A stretch of 64,000 nucleotides of DNA from Apostichopus californicus (Eukaryota; Echinodermata; Holothuroidea; Aspidochirotida; Stichopodidae): the NCBI GenBank assembly GCA_020650975.1, contig JAIPMN010000621.1, positions 18,580 to 82,579 of the forward strand. Direction: 5' to 3'. The position numbers and the translations under genes are program-made. Every line of letters starts with the position of its first letter. Position 1 is the stretch's first letter. Below, one piece after another: positions 26,100 through 59,670 of this stretch. The notes below the pieces were generated by a model. The model did not search any database, was not told where the DNA came from, and saw nothing but the letters and a program-made list of their open reading frames with translations.

Positions 26100-29000
26100 C
26101 CCTTCCACACAAACAAAGACCTGTGAGAGTCTAAAGACCGACAGGCACACTTTAGTACTATTTATAAATAACTACTTGATTGTACGCAATAATCACAACT
26201 TCTTCTAGCCTTTCGGAATGCTCTTTTGTTAGTCATTGGTTCACCCTGTGTTATCAAATATTGAGGCATCCGGGGCCGGCTTTATTATCTTCCAGAGGAA
26301 TTTAAGCAAGATCCTGATCATATTTGCATGTTTGTGAACAAGGCCTTTTTATTATCATTGAGTATATATTTTAACATTGTCTTTTACTTACATTCTTCTG
26401 CTACTATTGTCATTAACATTGTTTACAAGGAGATATTGAGAGCATCTGTGCAGAAGACTTACGTACAGTGACTTCACAGCAATGGAATTCATGAAAAAAA
26501 AATATTTAAATTGCATGTAAACAGAATTTAGATCTAGGGTTCTAAGTTAGATTGGAGAGTTGTGTAATTGTTTTGTTAAGGTAAATATACACTGGAACAA
26601 ATATGAAAGACTTTTTTTGTTCCCTTTTTTTTTTTGGTGGCCTGGTTATTAAGGAACAATGAGTCTCTGTTAAAGCTGTCTATTGTCATGTTTAGTGATC
26701 TTAAAGTTTGGCCTTGATAGTTGTTTAACTCGTATATTAGTTCATGTGATTGTGATGGACTATAGCAGATTTGCATTTATTATTTTGTTTGCCTTAAATT
26801 ACCTATTTTGCTCCTCTATTGTCGTAAGACCCTTCTTGGTACCTCCTGTGTGTTCTCACAAAATACTGGGAACCTGCCTTTAAGGTGTAGTAATGTCTCC
26901 AAACAGGATGTTGCCAGAAATCATTAGTTTTCAAATGTCAACATACCTACAGAGGCAGGTTTGAATAAACCATGTGGTTGCATGATGCCAACTTGCAAAA
27001 ACTCCTTCATGACTTCAGTTCATTTTACTCCCTCCCTCTCCTCTTCCTTGTCATCCTTCCTCACCATCTTCCTCCTTCCCATTTGTCCCATCCTCCCCCT
27101 CATCCTACCCTTCCATCTCCTCTATAACTCCTCCTCTCCCCCTTTGTCCCTCAAAAAGTTGGTCAAAACAAGTTGCCAAAGAGCAAGTAGACTGACCCAT
27201 AGCACCTTCTGCTAAGAAACAAAAACAAAAGACAAGTTTGTAAATATTGTAAAACATTAAACATTAATCAGTTTGTTTTAAGTTCCATTCTTTACACTGC
27301 TTATTTTAAGGGGAATCAGAGTGTACCTTTAATGCCAGCATGTATTAGGTCTACAAACCAGGATGTCTGTGTTTGTTCTTGGTAGACAAGCCCCTATCAG
27401 ACAGCCCACCACCGGTTGGAGAGCCGCTTTGAACTGTCTGACATTGGGAGGAAAATGCCACAGGCAATGCGGACACAAAATTTGTGGTTTAGAACACCTC
27501 TTTGAACAGCCGATCTGACCCTCTGCAAGCCTCTGCAACGTTTGTTTGATCTCTAAAAATATCATTTCGATGATCCCAGAATTTCTAGAGAGCTTCTTTC
27601 TACCTAACCAACAGCTGATTGATTCCTTTCAGAAATGTTTTTAATAAGTTGGGAGGGGGGGGGGGAAGGAATTAGAAGTCCTTTTGTGTAATTAGGAGAT
27701 AAGTATCTGACATCCTGTTGGAACAATTCTTTTCATCTCTATTACACTTAAAAAACTCTATTATGTTTTCTGTTTCAGTTTATACATCCTAAATGGCAGT
27801 GTTTAAAACCTTAAAAAGTCATTGTGAGGATTTTGTGGTTACTAGACTATAGCTCTAGGCAGATGAATCCCTAACAATCCATTATTGGTGTCGGTAGCCC
27901 TGTTGACCCAGAAGAAGAGATTTGTCTAACCTTCCATAACAAGTCCCTGGTCTAACCAATGCTTCAAAATTACACCAATGAATCTACTTAATAACAACAA
28001 CAACGTACCTCTTTATTCAAAAGAGATGTACCCACTTAACAAACAGAGGTATAAATTGATCTGTGCAATCAGAGTCCAAATGGGGCTTGTTAATTTAAAA
28101 CCCTTTATTTAGACCTTTTGTTATTAATCACTTTTTCCTCTGAATTGCTTTGATGTTTTTCAGGCCAATATCCTGCTCTCCACTATGAGGTTTTATAATC
28201 TGTTTTGAATCTGACAGAGTGAATAGGAGAAAAGAGGAAATGTCAGTTTATATTTTAACTCCCGTAAAGTTTTCTTTCAACTTCATTCCCTCTGTCCATC
28301 CGTTGTTGTTCAGAGGCACGGTCTGTGATGTTTGTTTTGACCAGGTTTGGTTGCTTAGGACATAAGTTTATCATTAACTACTCGGATGCTTATTTGTTAC
28401 GATGATCTAGCTGTTTTGGTGCCAAATGACACATTTCACTTGCAGTTTCAATCTGACAGTTATAGTCCTTTTACTATCATTGACCCAATTAATTTGAGTA
28501 TCTTTTAATTATTTTGTCACAAGTTAAATGACCTGATAGTGCCAAAGTAGAACACATTTAAAATACTGAATATTGAAATGACAGGACTTACTGTTGTTAT
28601 TAATTTGCTAAATTTTGATCTCTGTTTCTGCTGGTTGGGTTGGAACACCAGAGGGATTAAAATAGCTTACGAAATATAGCCATCACCTCCATCCTCCTCC
28701 CTCCCTCCCTCCCTGCCCTTCCCTTACCCACAAAAAAACTGAAATAAACAGTAAAATTCCTTAAATCTCAGTTGAGGTTCTAGCTCTTGCACATTTACTC
28801 CCCTCTTATAGTCCTTGTTCCCCTCTTAGTACAAAAATACTTTGTGCTTCTCCTTAGGGTCAACTAATATAAAAAGTGCATACTGTGATTTGGAAAGTAT
28901 ATTGGGATCATTTTAATTACTTTTATCTTGATTTACAACTTCACTGACATTACAGTTGTTGCTGGGAAGTTCCCTATCATCCAAACCAAACTGTTTTGCA

Positions 29001-29831
29001 AGATCCTGGTTCTTTTAAAAAAAACCAGGGCTGCAAATAAAAAAAATCAGACACACATGGTTTGTTAATAATGCATTGCAAAGCCACTGATTGTTGCCTC
29101 CCAGATGTGAAACTTTCTTTGACAAAGGATAGAAAACAAGATGAAAGGGGTGTTTGTTTGGTAGACTGATCAGCAATAGTAAATGAGGCTGTGTGTGTGC
29201 GGCGTACAGATGGTATAGATCCTACCCCTTATTGTTTGCCATTAGGTACAAAGGGATGAGTCATGGGTGTTATTGTCACCCCACCTGACACCCCTATTAA
29301 TATTAAAATCAAAGTGACAGACAGTCAGTATTAAAACTCAAAGATCTTGAACGTGCTGACTGGGACTCTCAAGAGCTCTGAGATTGGTACATAAAGTTTC
29401 CAACTTTTTCCTTCAATGAACTCTTCTGCTTGCCCCTCTTTATCAGAAAACAAACTTCTGGCAATTCTGTGAGTGTGTTGTTAATGAAAACAGTTTGATT
29501 TTACCAACATAACATCATCGTTGTAGTCATCATGCTAGTGTAAAGATTGTAATAACCACAATATTCGTCAAAACAGGATCTTGTACCCAGTACTGCGAGA
29601 AACTGAAAGAGCTTTGTTTGTTGACCTTGTAATTCATGGAAGTCATTAAATGGACATTTTTTTCTCAAAACTGAATTGTTAATTAATACATGAGTCCCTA
29701 AGGAAATTGACTGTCTGTATAGAACAGGAAGCTTAAGAAACATTTATTAAATCTATCTTCACAGATTTCTGTCTTGATGAGCCAGTCGACAATTTAAAAA
29801 ATTTGTTAATACAGGAACTCTATTAGTTTAA

Positions 29832-30254
29832 AGGTATGCTGTATTGGCCCCAAATATGCTAGATATTCAAATATAGTCACCTTTGGTCAAAATTCTTAAA
29901 CTGTTTTTATTGCAACCTTCGATGATATTTTCCTCATTGGGACATTCAGTTATCTTGTGTGTTCCTTAAAAATGTCTGAGAACAATTTGGAGAGTAAACT
30001 GAGACCTCGAGGAAAGTACTTTTTTAAAACTTCTAGCAATTATAGGGTGCCTTTAACATTTGCTGAGCCTGATAGCAACTGTAGAAGGCTAGACCTAGAT
30101 TAAGTGCATCGGTAGAATGGAGACAGGTATAGTTAAAGTATAGTCATTCGTAAATCCCCAAACCAGTCAGTTTTGGGGATCATGGGCACTCTTTTTGTTT
30201 AACATTTGCTGAGCCTGATAGCTATACAAATTTGGGGGCAACACAGATGATCCT
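29832..30254. mobile_element. TTAA-flanked MITE (piggyBac-like target, family not certain)
   Basis: The ends form an imperfect inverted repeat of about 28 bp: left AGGTATGCTGTATTGGCCCC, right (reverse complement) AGGATCATCTGTGTTGCCCC, both continuing CAAAT. TTAA occurs at 29828-29831 and 30255-30258, consistent with a TTAA target duplication. The interior carries a 24-bp direct repeat (TTAACATTTGCTGAGCCTGA...) at about 30053 and 30199. There is no coding capacity. Confidence 0.6.
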
Positions 30255-31287
30255 TTAAAGGATAACCTAAAATGATTTGATCATTTCATCTCAAAACTTC
30301 ACACACAAGGATATCTCAGGTTGTCTGCCTCTGGTAGATTAGGTCCTCTCCAAATCTAATTTATTTCCACTTTATTATTTGCCGATCCAACAGGGCATAA
30401 CAATGAACTCATTCAGAAATATCCAAGCTTGCATTTTTCCTCAAGCAAATAATGAAAACAACCAATGTCATTTTTTACACAGTTTTATATATAGGGCAGT
30501 GCTACAGTAGCCCTCTCACTAGGTTTTAAGTTGTTTGAGCTGTAATTAATAACACAACAAGGGTTGGTCAAAGCCATATCCGATTTCTGGAAATTAAGTT
30601 CTTGATTTCTGAAGAAAAGTCTATGTAAAGGATATATATATCACAGTTTGAATTTGGGTCTGACACCATTTTTAACAAGAGACTTGTTAATTTTAAAGTT
30701 ATATTAAACCAACAATATTGTTTGAGATAAACTTCCCCAGAAAACAAATATTTCTTTAAAAAGGGCAAACAAGGAAAGAAAGGATGACAAAATATGACAT
30801 TATTTGACTTATTTCGAGTATGCTGATCTTTATAGACTAACAAAAATAACAAAAAGATAGGGACTATTTATTTACTGACAAACTTGTTTACTACTTTATT
30901 TATCTCCCCACAAGTCAGTTAGTAAAAATTGACTGAACTTATTTTAGTGTTTACGCTGAATTCAATAGCTTCCCACATTCTGTTTAATAGTAAGCACTTA
31001 AATACGATGTTTAACTGTTTTACTGTCCACTATATAGTAACAACTCTTTCCACTTCTGGGACCTTTGTACCGTATTTCTCTAACAGTGAGTGATAAGGTA
31101 ATGACATTCTTGGAGTCGTTAAGTTACCTGTAAAACTATTTATTTTATGAGAGTTTTATGATAATTTTTAATTTTCTGAAGTTGTCACTACTGACTAATG
31201 TATCTTATTGACTGAGGTCTGTGATGTAACTGTTCCTACCCCCCCCCCCTAGTCACTTGTGGACATTCTCCTTTATCAATATTAATT

Positions 31288-31465
31288 GAAAATTTTGGCT
31301 GAAAATGCCTCACAGAATGCTGGAAATGGCACTTCCCAGGCCTTGTAAGTTTGCATCTAAGCTTGAAATTACTATCACTATCATAAAAACATACAAAAAA
31401 TATATGCTCAAGGGGGGGCAGTTGCCCCCTTCGCCCCCCTTCCCCCTCCTTCGGCTACGCACCTG
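31288..31465. mobile_element. Truncated copy of the MITE family found at 9973
   Basis: From GAAAATTTTGGCTGAAAATG to the terminal CTACGCACCTG it follows the right part of the 9973-10280 element nearly base for base, including the G-run/C-run hairpin. The left end and any target duplication are missing, so this copy is deleted or rearranged. The frames called across it on both strands are not genes. Confidence 0.8.
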
Positions 31466-31897
31466 GTGTGCCCAGCTGTTACAGCACTGGATACATGCTA
31501 TACTCACTGCCAATGTATTCATCAACTAACAGTGGCCTTGGCATCTATCCAAGTGTCCCTGCAAGTTCTCAAGTTCAAAATCAATCAGAATAAAAAAGCA
31601 AGGGTTGAGTTCAAAATATGAATCTTTTAATACCGGTCTCATAGTTAGTCATCATAATTCTAACTCATATCGAGGAGGTTTGACAACATACCATTGTCAT
31701 GTCACTTCTTACCATCCAAGGAGGACCTCAATTGAACCTGTCATTCGCCCGATTCTGTGTGGATTGAACGGTTTTCCATGAACTGAGAACTTTTCTCTCA
31801 TATCTGTAAAGCCAATAAGATAATAACTAAGGAGCAAGCCACATGTGTGTAAATTTGGATAATTCAGCAGTGTTGTTGCAGCTTTAATTACCAAAAG

Positions 31898-32112
31898 TGG
31901 AGGGGGTGGGGTGGGATAGGGGGTAGGAGGGGTGGGATAGGGGTAGGAGTGGGAGGTGGGATAGGGGTGGGAGGGGTGGGATAGGAAATAGGGTGGGATA
32001 TGGGTGGGATAGGGGTAGGAGTGGGAGGTGGGAGGGGTGGGATAGGGAATAGGAGGGGATAGGTGTGGGATAGGGGGTAGGAGGGGTGGGATAGGGGGGA
32101 GGAGGTGAGAAG
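31898..32112. repeat. G-rich minisatellite (GGGATAGGGGTAGGAGTG type)
   Basis: About 215 bp of irregular tandem units built from GGGATAGGGG, GTAGGAG and GGGTGGGATA. The + strand has many runs of three or more G at short spacing, which could fold as G-quadruplexes. Confidence 0.9.
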
Positions 32113-32731
32113 GGTAAGATTAGTCAGTGTCAGATAACTAAGTTTATGACGGCAGATTTACTTGTTCCTTGAGGCCTTTAATTTACTTTTGTAGTTTTGT
32201 GTCTTAAACTACTCAGTTTTCAACAAGAACGATTTTGTTTTGTGGTTTGCGATAATCTGTCAATTTTGATTTATAAAATTTATGATTCATCTTGCTAAAT
32301 TACACAACTGTTGTGCAATTATCATTTATAACATCCTCTTAATTGTTTTATGATTACACTGTTTCTGTTCCAGTTTCATCCATTGTTAACAACAAACCAC
32401 TTGACCCATTTTTCATCCATTGTGAAGAATAATTATATATGTCCCACTTTCCGTAATTGTTTTATTATCCAACTGTGTTCCCTGGCAACAGTCTTAAAAT
32501 GTTTTTTTTTTCAGTTAAATAATTATTAGTCAATTTGCAACCTGTTGTTTCTATATAATATGATATTAATGTATGTTGATCAACAAAAATGTAAATGAGT
32601 AAATGTAAATTTTTCTTTTGTTTCATGGTTGGGGGTGTTCTCCTCTGTTAATTAAACCTTGTTAGGTTTTATAGAAGACTTCCTTTTACACCTGATTTAT
32701 ACACATTGTTTATATGTCATGTAATTACTGT

Positions 32732-32920
32732 ATTTACTTCGCTCCCCGCTTACCTGTCTCCCCACAACCTTAGCACCGCATTCTACCGTGTCTAGTATGC
32801 CCTGGTAATCTTTTAACACTGTGCACCCTCACTGACCCCCAGTGACCTCCTTCTTATTTTACCACTCAAAGTGTCTTACGCGTTTTCGTATTGGGAAACC
32901 AGTAAGTTTTATAATATTTC
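32732..32920. repeat. Dispersed repeat family, copy B
   Basis: It is closest to copy A (8403-8575), sharing the core TGTCTCCCCACAACCTTAGC and the same 3' end AACCAGTAAGTTTT. It has about 25 extra bases before that end. Confidence 0.65.
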
Positions 32921-34310
32921 TATCAATCACTTGTGAAATGAAACTGAGCTAGACCAGTACTACCAGAACCTTTTCCATCCAGTCCTTATAAAATTTAGTT
33001 TAGAACACAAAATATGTCTTTTTTTACTCCCTATTGTGCTATGTGTTACTCGTGAGTAGTTTAACATCTGTGTGGCCTACTGGCGTATATGCTGAACTTT
33101 GCCAATCGGCCCTGTTTCACTTAAAGATCTGATACTAAGTTTGTTGCCCAAAGGTATCCTTAAAAAAAAAATTAAATGTTATTTTGTGGTTTACAATGAA
33201 ATGTAGATTGCTTTTGTAAAAGTGTGACGGACAATTGAGTCCAATTATTATTCATGGCTGTCTGCAAAAATGGAAAATTACATTTCAACCTGTAAGCATC
33301 AGGAGTTGTATTAAACATACATTTTCAGATAGCTGTATATATAACTGAAATATGCATTCAAAACACATAGAAAAGAGCAAGGAGCCCCCCCCCCCCCCTC
33401 ATTCCTCTACCCTCTTTAACAACTGTTGCACTGTAAGATTCTAAACTAATTTTGGATTCAAAGTTTGAATTTCCTGAAATCCAAGGAGTTATATTTGGAT
33501 GTACTAATGAGGTCAAATACATTGTAGACTTACTACTGATAAAATTTATCTTAAATTCCTGCACTAATTTTAGACTTCTGTAAACAATTGAATTATATGA
33601 CCTTTTCCTGGAAAATAGTTTGGGTCACATTTTTAGAATTCCTGAATGAAAGGGAGGGAGTCTGTCAGCCCTTGGCATCTCAGATAGGTCATTACTGCCA
33701 CATTTGGAAAGACATTCCTTTTTTCTTCTTCTGACAAAACCAAACTTATTTTGTAAGAAACAAATGACCCTTAAAGATAAATTCTTCTCCTTTGGGAAGG
33801 GAAGAAATATTCCAATGAATTTAGGCGTGAACTTTGTTCTCATAAATGTGGTAGATTTTTAAAGGAACTCTGATGAATGAGTAAAATGGTCCACGAAATG
33901 ATACATGAACCAAGAGTGACTATAGTTCAGTGCTTACATTAGTAGCTTCATCAGTATGGTGAGGAGATTAGGGGGAGGGGGTGGTGGTTGGACAGGTGAG
34001 GGGAGGACCTCCTGTTAACTATAAAGGTTCATGTAACATAAAACTATGATAGAATCAGGCTTAAACTAATCACCAGTGACTGATATTTGTACCACATTTT
34101 TCTTTCCTTAAGAGATATATAACTAACACTTTTTGCACTGCTCTATTTCCTTTACCTATGATTGTGTTAAAATAGGACTATATATATGAAACATTAACAT
34201 TGGATACTTTCCTATCTGTGTCCCATCTAAAGTTAACCAATGAATCAGTTTACAAGGCCCTGTATTGATTAACAGCTTAATATATTGATTAACCTTTGTA
34301 CTTAAATTAA

Positions 34311-34740
34311 CAGTAGCAGCCAAGATGTATATTAACTCATAACTGACTCTTCTTATTAAATCAATAAAATACTATCTTATCCTATTATTTAAGTTGATGA
34401 GCTTAATTTACATTTCATTGGTATGCTCTCCTTTGTACTCGACTGTGGGAAAGTTGTAACCTTCATCTTTGATACTTAAAAGTCCCTCAGTTTTCATTAT
34501 CAGGCCCCAACTCTTATTTATCTCCCAGTAGCAGCCAAGATGTATGTTAACTCATAACTGACTCTTCTTAATAAATCAATACAATACTATCTCTTCCTAT
34601 TATTTAAGTTGATGCTTAAAGTACATTTCATTGTCCTACTCTCCTTTTTGTACTCGACTGTGGGAAAGTTGTAACCTTCATCTTTGATACTAAAAGTCCC
34701 TCAGTTTTCATTATCAGGCCCCAACTGTTATTTACCTCCC
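34311..34740. repeat. Recent tandem duplication, 215 bp
   Basis: Copy 1 is 34311-34525 and copy 2 is 34526-34740. Both start CAGTAGCAGCCAAGATGTAT and end at TTATTTA-CTCCC, with few substitutions and small indels. The minus-strand frame at 34628-34843 lies across copy 2 and is not a gene. Confidence 0.9.
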
Positions 34741-36382
34741 AAATAAGTAGACTGCTTTTGGAGGTCAATGGCATATCGTTCACAGATAGAAGTAGGTTTA
34801 TGATGTTCATCAAAAGGCATTTATATAAACAAAAGGGTTTCACAGTATAGACACCGTATTTGACGCCTCTTGGTTACTCTCTTGTGGTATCAGAGTCTAA
34901 TGGGTAGGGGTTAATTGCCAAACACATGCCTTAAGGTCGTTAACCCAGAAATGGACATGGTGTAAAATTATGAGTAAAATGAAAAAAAAAGAATAAGGAT
35001 GTTCTGAGGTGCAACCATGTATCTGGCATCCAAAAGGGATTCATAATTTGTGGTTATTGTTGCTGTACCTGGTGTAGGGCAATTCTTGGTACCTATTGTT
35101 TTTTTTTATAAATGAGGATGGTTTATATATTGGTATTGTTCTGTATCTATTGTCTAGCCATTGAGTCCCACCACTATAGAGCATCTGTCTCCACCAGTTA
35201 AATCATAAAAAGACCGGCAGATCCGGTTGGATTATTTGTTGTTTGAGGCTTGACTTGATACTATATAGCACTTATTGCCTTCACTCTGAATCATCATGGG
35301 ACATCAAGTCCCGCCCACATCATCAATATTCATGTTATTGATACTGTTACTACTTGAATGAAAATGACTCACAGCTATTATTGTATTGACAAGCTACACA
35401 CACGGCTCCATTGAAAGTGTTGATGCAAGCTCCGCCCACTCGATTGTTACTAAGTGATTAAACTTCATTGTGTGTGCATGTGTTGTATACAATACTGCTA
35501 CAGGTTCAATCCACTCTTTAGAAGCAAAATTGTTCTTACTTTCAATCCTGGCTGTAACCAAATGGTTGCTTCATCATTAATAAACCTTTGAAAGTTTAGA
35601 TTTCTAATCATTTGCAAGCCACAACTCAAAGCATACTCAGTGATCTCATTTGTCACTGCACTCTGAATTTTATGCCTTATGGATTTCTTATCGGGCCCTT
35701 GTGCAAGAATTAAACTGTAAGTCATTGATGATATCTATCTTATTTTTCCATCTTTTTTATAGTGAAATCACCGTTTACCTCTTTTGTAAAAAATATATAG
35801 TATTGGTGCAATTTTTAAGTATATTTTTTTCCAAAGTGAAAGTATCTTGTATGTCAAGTGTACTCTTCCATACAAAAGTAGTTTTTTAGTCTATTTCCAA
35901 ATTTTTGTTCGTAGTAACTCTTCATGTAAGTTACATAAATTTTATTTTTTCTAGTAATTTTGGTGGTTTCACCCTCTTTTTTTTTCTTTCTTTTTTTTGT
36001 TGCATTTTTCATCTTTTTTTCCTTTTTCTTTCCTTGAGAGTCTTGGTCATTTCTATGCATATAACAATCTGGTATTAATTTGCTGAACTTGAGCAGTGTT
36101 TAAATTTTTTTCTCAAATTTCCTATAAATTTGATCAATTTTTAAATTAATAATCATAACACCTGTTGGCACGGGTAACATCGTCACTCTTTCTGTAAATG
36201 AATTTGGTTTTCCTCCTTAAAAGAATTTTGCCCTGCCTCTCTCCCAGTTTTCCAATTTGAAGATGATTATGATATTCACATTATTGTATCAGTCTACAAA
36301 TCCCCAACTCACCCACCCCTTTCCGTTCATGGGTAACCCTCAGCACAAATAGCTATTTAGACGACGCACTGGACACAGGCTA

Positions 36383-36505
36383 GTTCACAACTTGTTCAAA
36401 ACTTGTTCAAAACTTGTTCACAACTTGTTCAAAACTTGTTCAAAACTTGTTCACAACTTGTTCAAAACTTGTTCACAACTTGTTCACAACATGTTCACAA
36501 CTTGT
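36383..36505. repeat. 11-bp tandem repeat (AACTTGTTCAA)
   Basis: About eleven units alternate between TTCAAAACTTG and TTCACAACTTG. The array lies about 550 bp upstream of the MAP3K ATG exon. Confidence 0.9.
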
Positions 36506-36731
36506 TTGTGAGGTAAACCCTTAAAAAGTTCTGAACATGAAAAGGTATGTATCAACCAGGTTCATTGAAGCCAATCTTACCAATTATGTGATACCAATAG
36601 TTTTGGTGAAATGTATCAAACAACCTCTGAATAATAATCTATTTGAAATTACTTGAAAGGCAAACATAAATTTTAAAGTTTCTTCTGTAATATTCGCAAA
36701 GCCAAGGAAAGAAGTCTAGAAACAATGATTC

Positions 36732-36734
<3 letters not shown>

Positions 36735-36775
<41 letters not shown>
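36735..36775. repeat. Poly-T run of 41
   Basis: An uninterrupted T homopolymer. It could be the A-tail of a degraded minus-strand retrotransposed copy, but no body is recognised next to it. The lysine-rich minus-strand frame here is an artefact of this run. Confidence 0.9.
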
Positions 36776-36776
<1 letters not shown>

Positions 36777-37051
36777 ATCAGTAATCTCAAGTACCTTTGA
36801 AGAATGTATGTCAATCTGTGATGGAGTGCAAAGTACAACAAGGATGTATGACATGTTATAGGTTGCTGATTTATATCCCATTTCCCTGAAACTCCAGATT
36901 CTCCAGCTCTTGAATGTTCTCTGTAAAAACAGCAAAAGCTTCAACTTTTGGCCATAATTCAGTATCCTTGATAGATGTTCCAAAACACATAGATAAATGT
37001 TTTGATTTATTTCGACTCAATGTTAGTCTTTTCTCTCCTTCATCTTTGCAG

Positions 37052-37176
37052 GTTCTCCTCTGTGTGAAGATTCTGCGTATAGATAACTTGGAGCAAAAAG
37101 AAACAAGAGCAACTTAAGTAGCTGTCCTAACTTTCAAAGGGCACACAGATAAGAGGAAATCCAGAACAGAATTTCG
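37052..37176 (+). other. 5' UTR part of the first coding exon
   Basis: A strong pyrimidine-rich acceptor (ttttctctccttcatctttgcag, given here only as a motif ending at 37051) precedes this stretch. An in-frame TAA at 37150-37152 closes the reading frame before the first ATG at 37177. The ATG-bearing exon is therefore probably an internal exon of the transcript, with non-coding exon(s) and the promoter further upstream. A second weaker acceptor, cacacag at about 37142-37148, is possible. Confidence 0.6.
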
Positions 37177-57877
<20,701 letters not shown>

Positions 57878-59339
57878 AAGAACACCCTCTTTGCACCACC
57901 ATCTCTCTGTAAAAATCATCAATTGTAGTAAAACAACGATGATAGAAATACTCGTCAACGAAAAATCGCAGAGCTGTTTTGAGACAGATTCCTGGCCGAA
58001 GGAATAATTGGTCTGCTACTGATCGAGTATTTTACAGTTTGAAAGATTTTGTCACAATTTTGTGACAGTGATGGAAACCGCCAGTTTTAAAGTGACAGCA
58101 AAAGAGGTATATACTTTCAGAGTGGGTCTTATAAGAATGGTTCGAAAAGACAATTCCGTGAAGACTACTTGACAGTGACTTCAGCCTGCAAACTGTTGAT
58201 GGAGAAGGTTAAAGCTAGCATTGATTCTTTGTGTACGCAATGTTGAAGTCAGTTCCTGAAAGATGATCCTTTCAAGGTAGCAGTACTATTTAAAATGTTG
58301 ATCTTGAAAAGAAAAAAATGAAATAATATCATTTTGTTTTTTAGCTTGTCATCAAAGATGAAGTACTAAAGCATAACAATCATCTTAACAAGCAAAATGA
58401 CCACAGCTGGAAGGAAGTTGGTCTACGATCGGTTTTCAAACCGATTAATTTATAAGGGCGTCTTGTTAGGCTGTAAGATTGGTACAATTGTGGCACGTAA
58501 ACATGGCCATTCCATACGAAACATTGCGATCATCTTACAACTGTATGAATCAATACACATGTCCAAGGGCATTAGAGGGAAAAAAACAAGCAACGGAGGA
58601 AATTTAACAAGAGTTGAAAAGCTTTTGAAATTTATTGGCAAGAATGTTGTTAAGCATGTTGTGAGGGTATTGACAAAAGCTCAGGAATTTCTGATCTGGA
58701 AGAATGTGATTGAGTAGATGGCTCTCCTAATCTTTCATGTCAGAGCATTCTTCATTCTAGATCTGTTGAAAATCCACAAAGGTGGAAAGTTACTCCTGTT
58801 TTACTATGCTTCTAATGAAAAGGAATAAGTTGGCTTTAGTAATTTCTGTTTACAAAAAGAAGTTATTTTGGTACACACAAAAATTTGTGATGGATGTATT
58901 TAATACACTGTATATGATGGCCTGTAGAACAAAAGAATTGTTTTTAGTTTGGGTTTGAATGTTCCATGTTGTGTTAAGATGTGTTTACCTAAGAACCAAT
59001 TTAAATATCCCTTGAATATTTCATTTTTAAAGCTTTCTTTGTTTTCCTTGTGAATAACCAAAAATGTTTTCATTATCCTGGAGGTTTTATTCGATATATC
59101 CTTTTCCTCTGACATAACTAATTTTATTTAAGATGCTGTCGATAAATGTGGCATTCTCTGATTTAACCGACCTATTCAACAAAATGTGTTACATAGTCAC
59201 AACATGGATATGTGTATGTGTGTTAATATATACCAAAACACACACACGTAGGCACACATCGTAGTCTCAAATGCATATGAAAGACTCCCACAGGTATACT
59301 GCTTTGTCTTCATAAAGAATTATTATTGCAAGTTCGGGA

Positions 59340-59345
59340 AATAAA
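59340..59345 (+). terminator. Candidate polyadenylation signal AATAAA
   Basis: This is the first canonical AATAAA downstream of the stop codon, about 1.46 kb into the UTR. No other evidence supports its use. Confidence 0.3.
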
Positions 59346-59670
59346 CCTTTTGAAAATGACCGATTCCCTCTCCGGAAATGTTGTAGACAAAATACTTGAA
59401 GAACTGGCTTCAATTGACTGCTTGCAAAGCTATAAGCTTTAGGCCTTTTTCTGGTGGCCTTTGGATTATGTTTGGTCTTAAATATACGCTAAGCCACAGT
59501 TGCTCAAATGATTCGATCCACAATTCCCAAAGTTGACCTCTTTAAAGAACTTGGCAACATTGATTTATTTCCTAAATAGCTTTCAGCTTTATTACATCTC
59601 TTTCTTGTTTTTTTCTCTCTTTTTTTTGTGTGTCTTTCCTTGAGATTTGCTTTCAATTATTTTACTTGCC

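Larger units (their letters stand above)
13164..29827. other. Long non-coding stretch
   Basis: I find no convincing exon. It holds tandem duplications at 15464 and 24701, dispersed repeat copies C and D, short tandem repeats at 23279 and 26043, a TA microsatellite, one gap and several C-runs (22364, 25562, 27655). Two less AT-rich patches, 14090-14260 and 27330-27560, could be regulatory. Confidence 0.5.
30259..37051. other. Non-coding stretch upstream of the MAP3K start exon
   Basis: It holds the truncated MITE, the G-rich minisatellite, repeat copy B, the 215-bp duplication, the 11-bp array and the poly-T run. At 35305-35440 two CCGCCCAC boxes and ATCAATATTCATG-type sites occur close together; this is a possible regulatory or promoter region. 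Non-coding 5' exons of the MAP3K gene should lie here or further upstream. Confidence 0.5.

Noticed and set aside
31305-31529. Overlapping 74- and 71-codon frames on both strands
   Set aside because: They lie within the truncated MITE copy.
36383-36505. CRISPR-like array
   Set aside because: Units are 11 bp with no spacers, in an animal genome; a plain tandem repeat. No CRISPR array exists in the window.
36639-36983. 114-codon minus-strand frame with a long lysine run
   Set aside because: The lysines are only the poly-T run read backwards.
58397-58717. 106-codon frame on the + strand just after the MAP3K stop
   Set aside because: It lies in the presumed 3' UTR, has AT-driven composition and no recognisable domain, and nothing around it suggests a separate gene.
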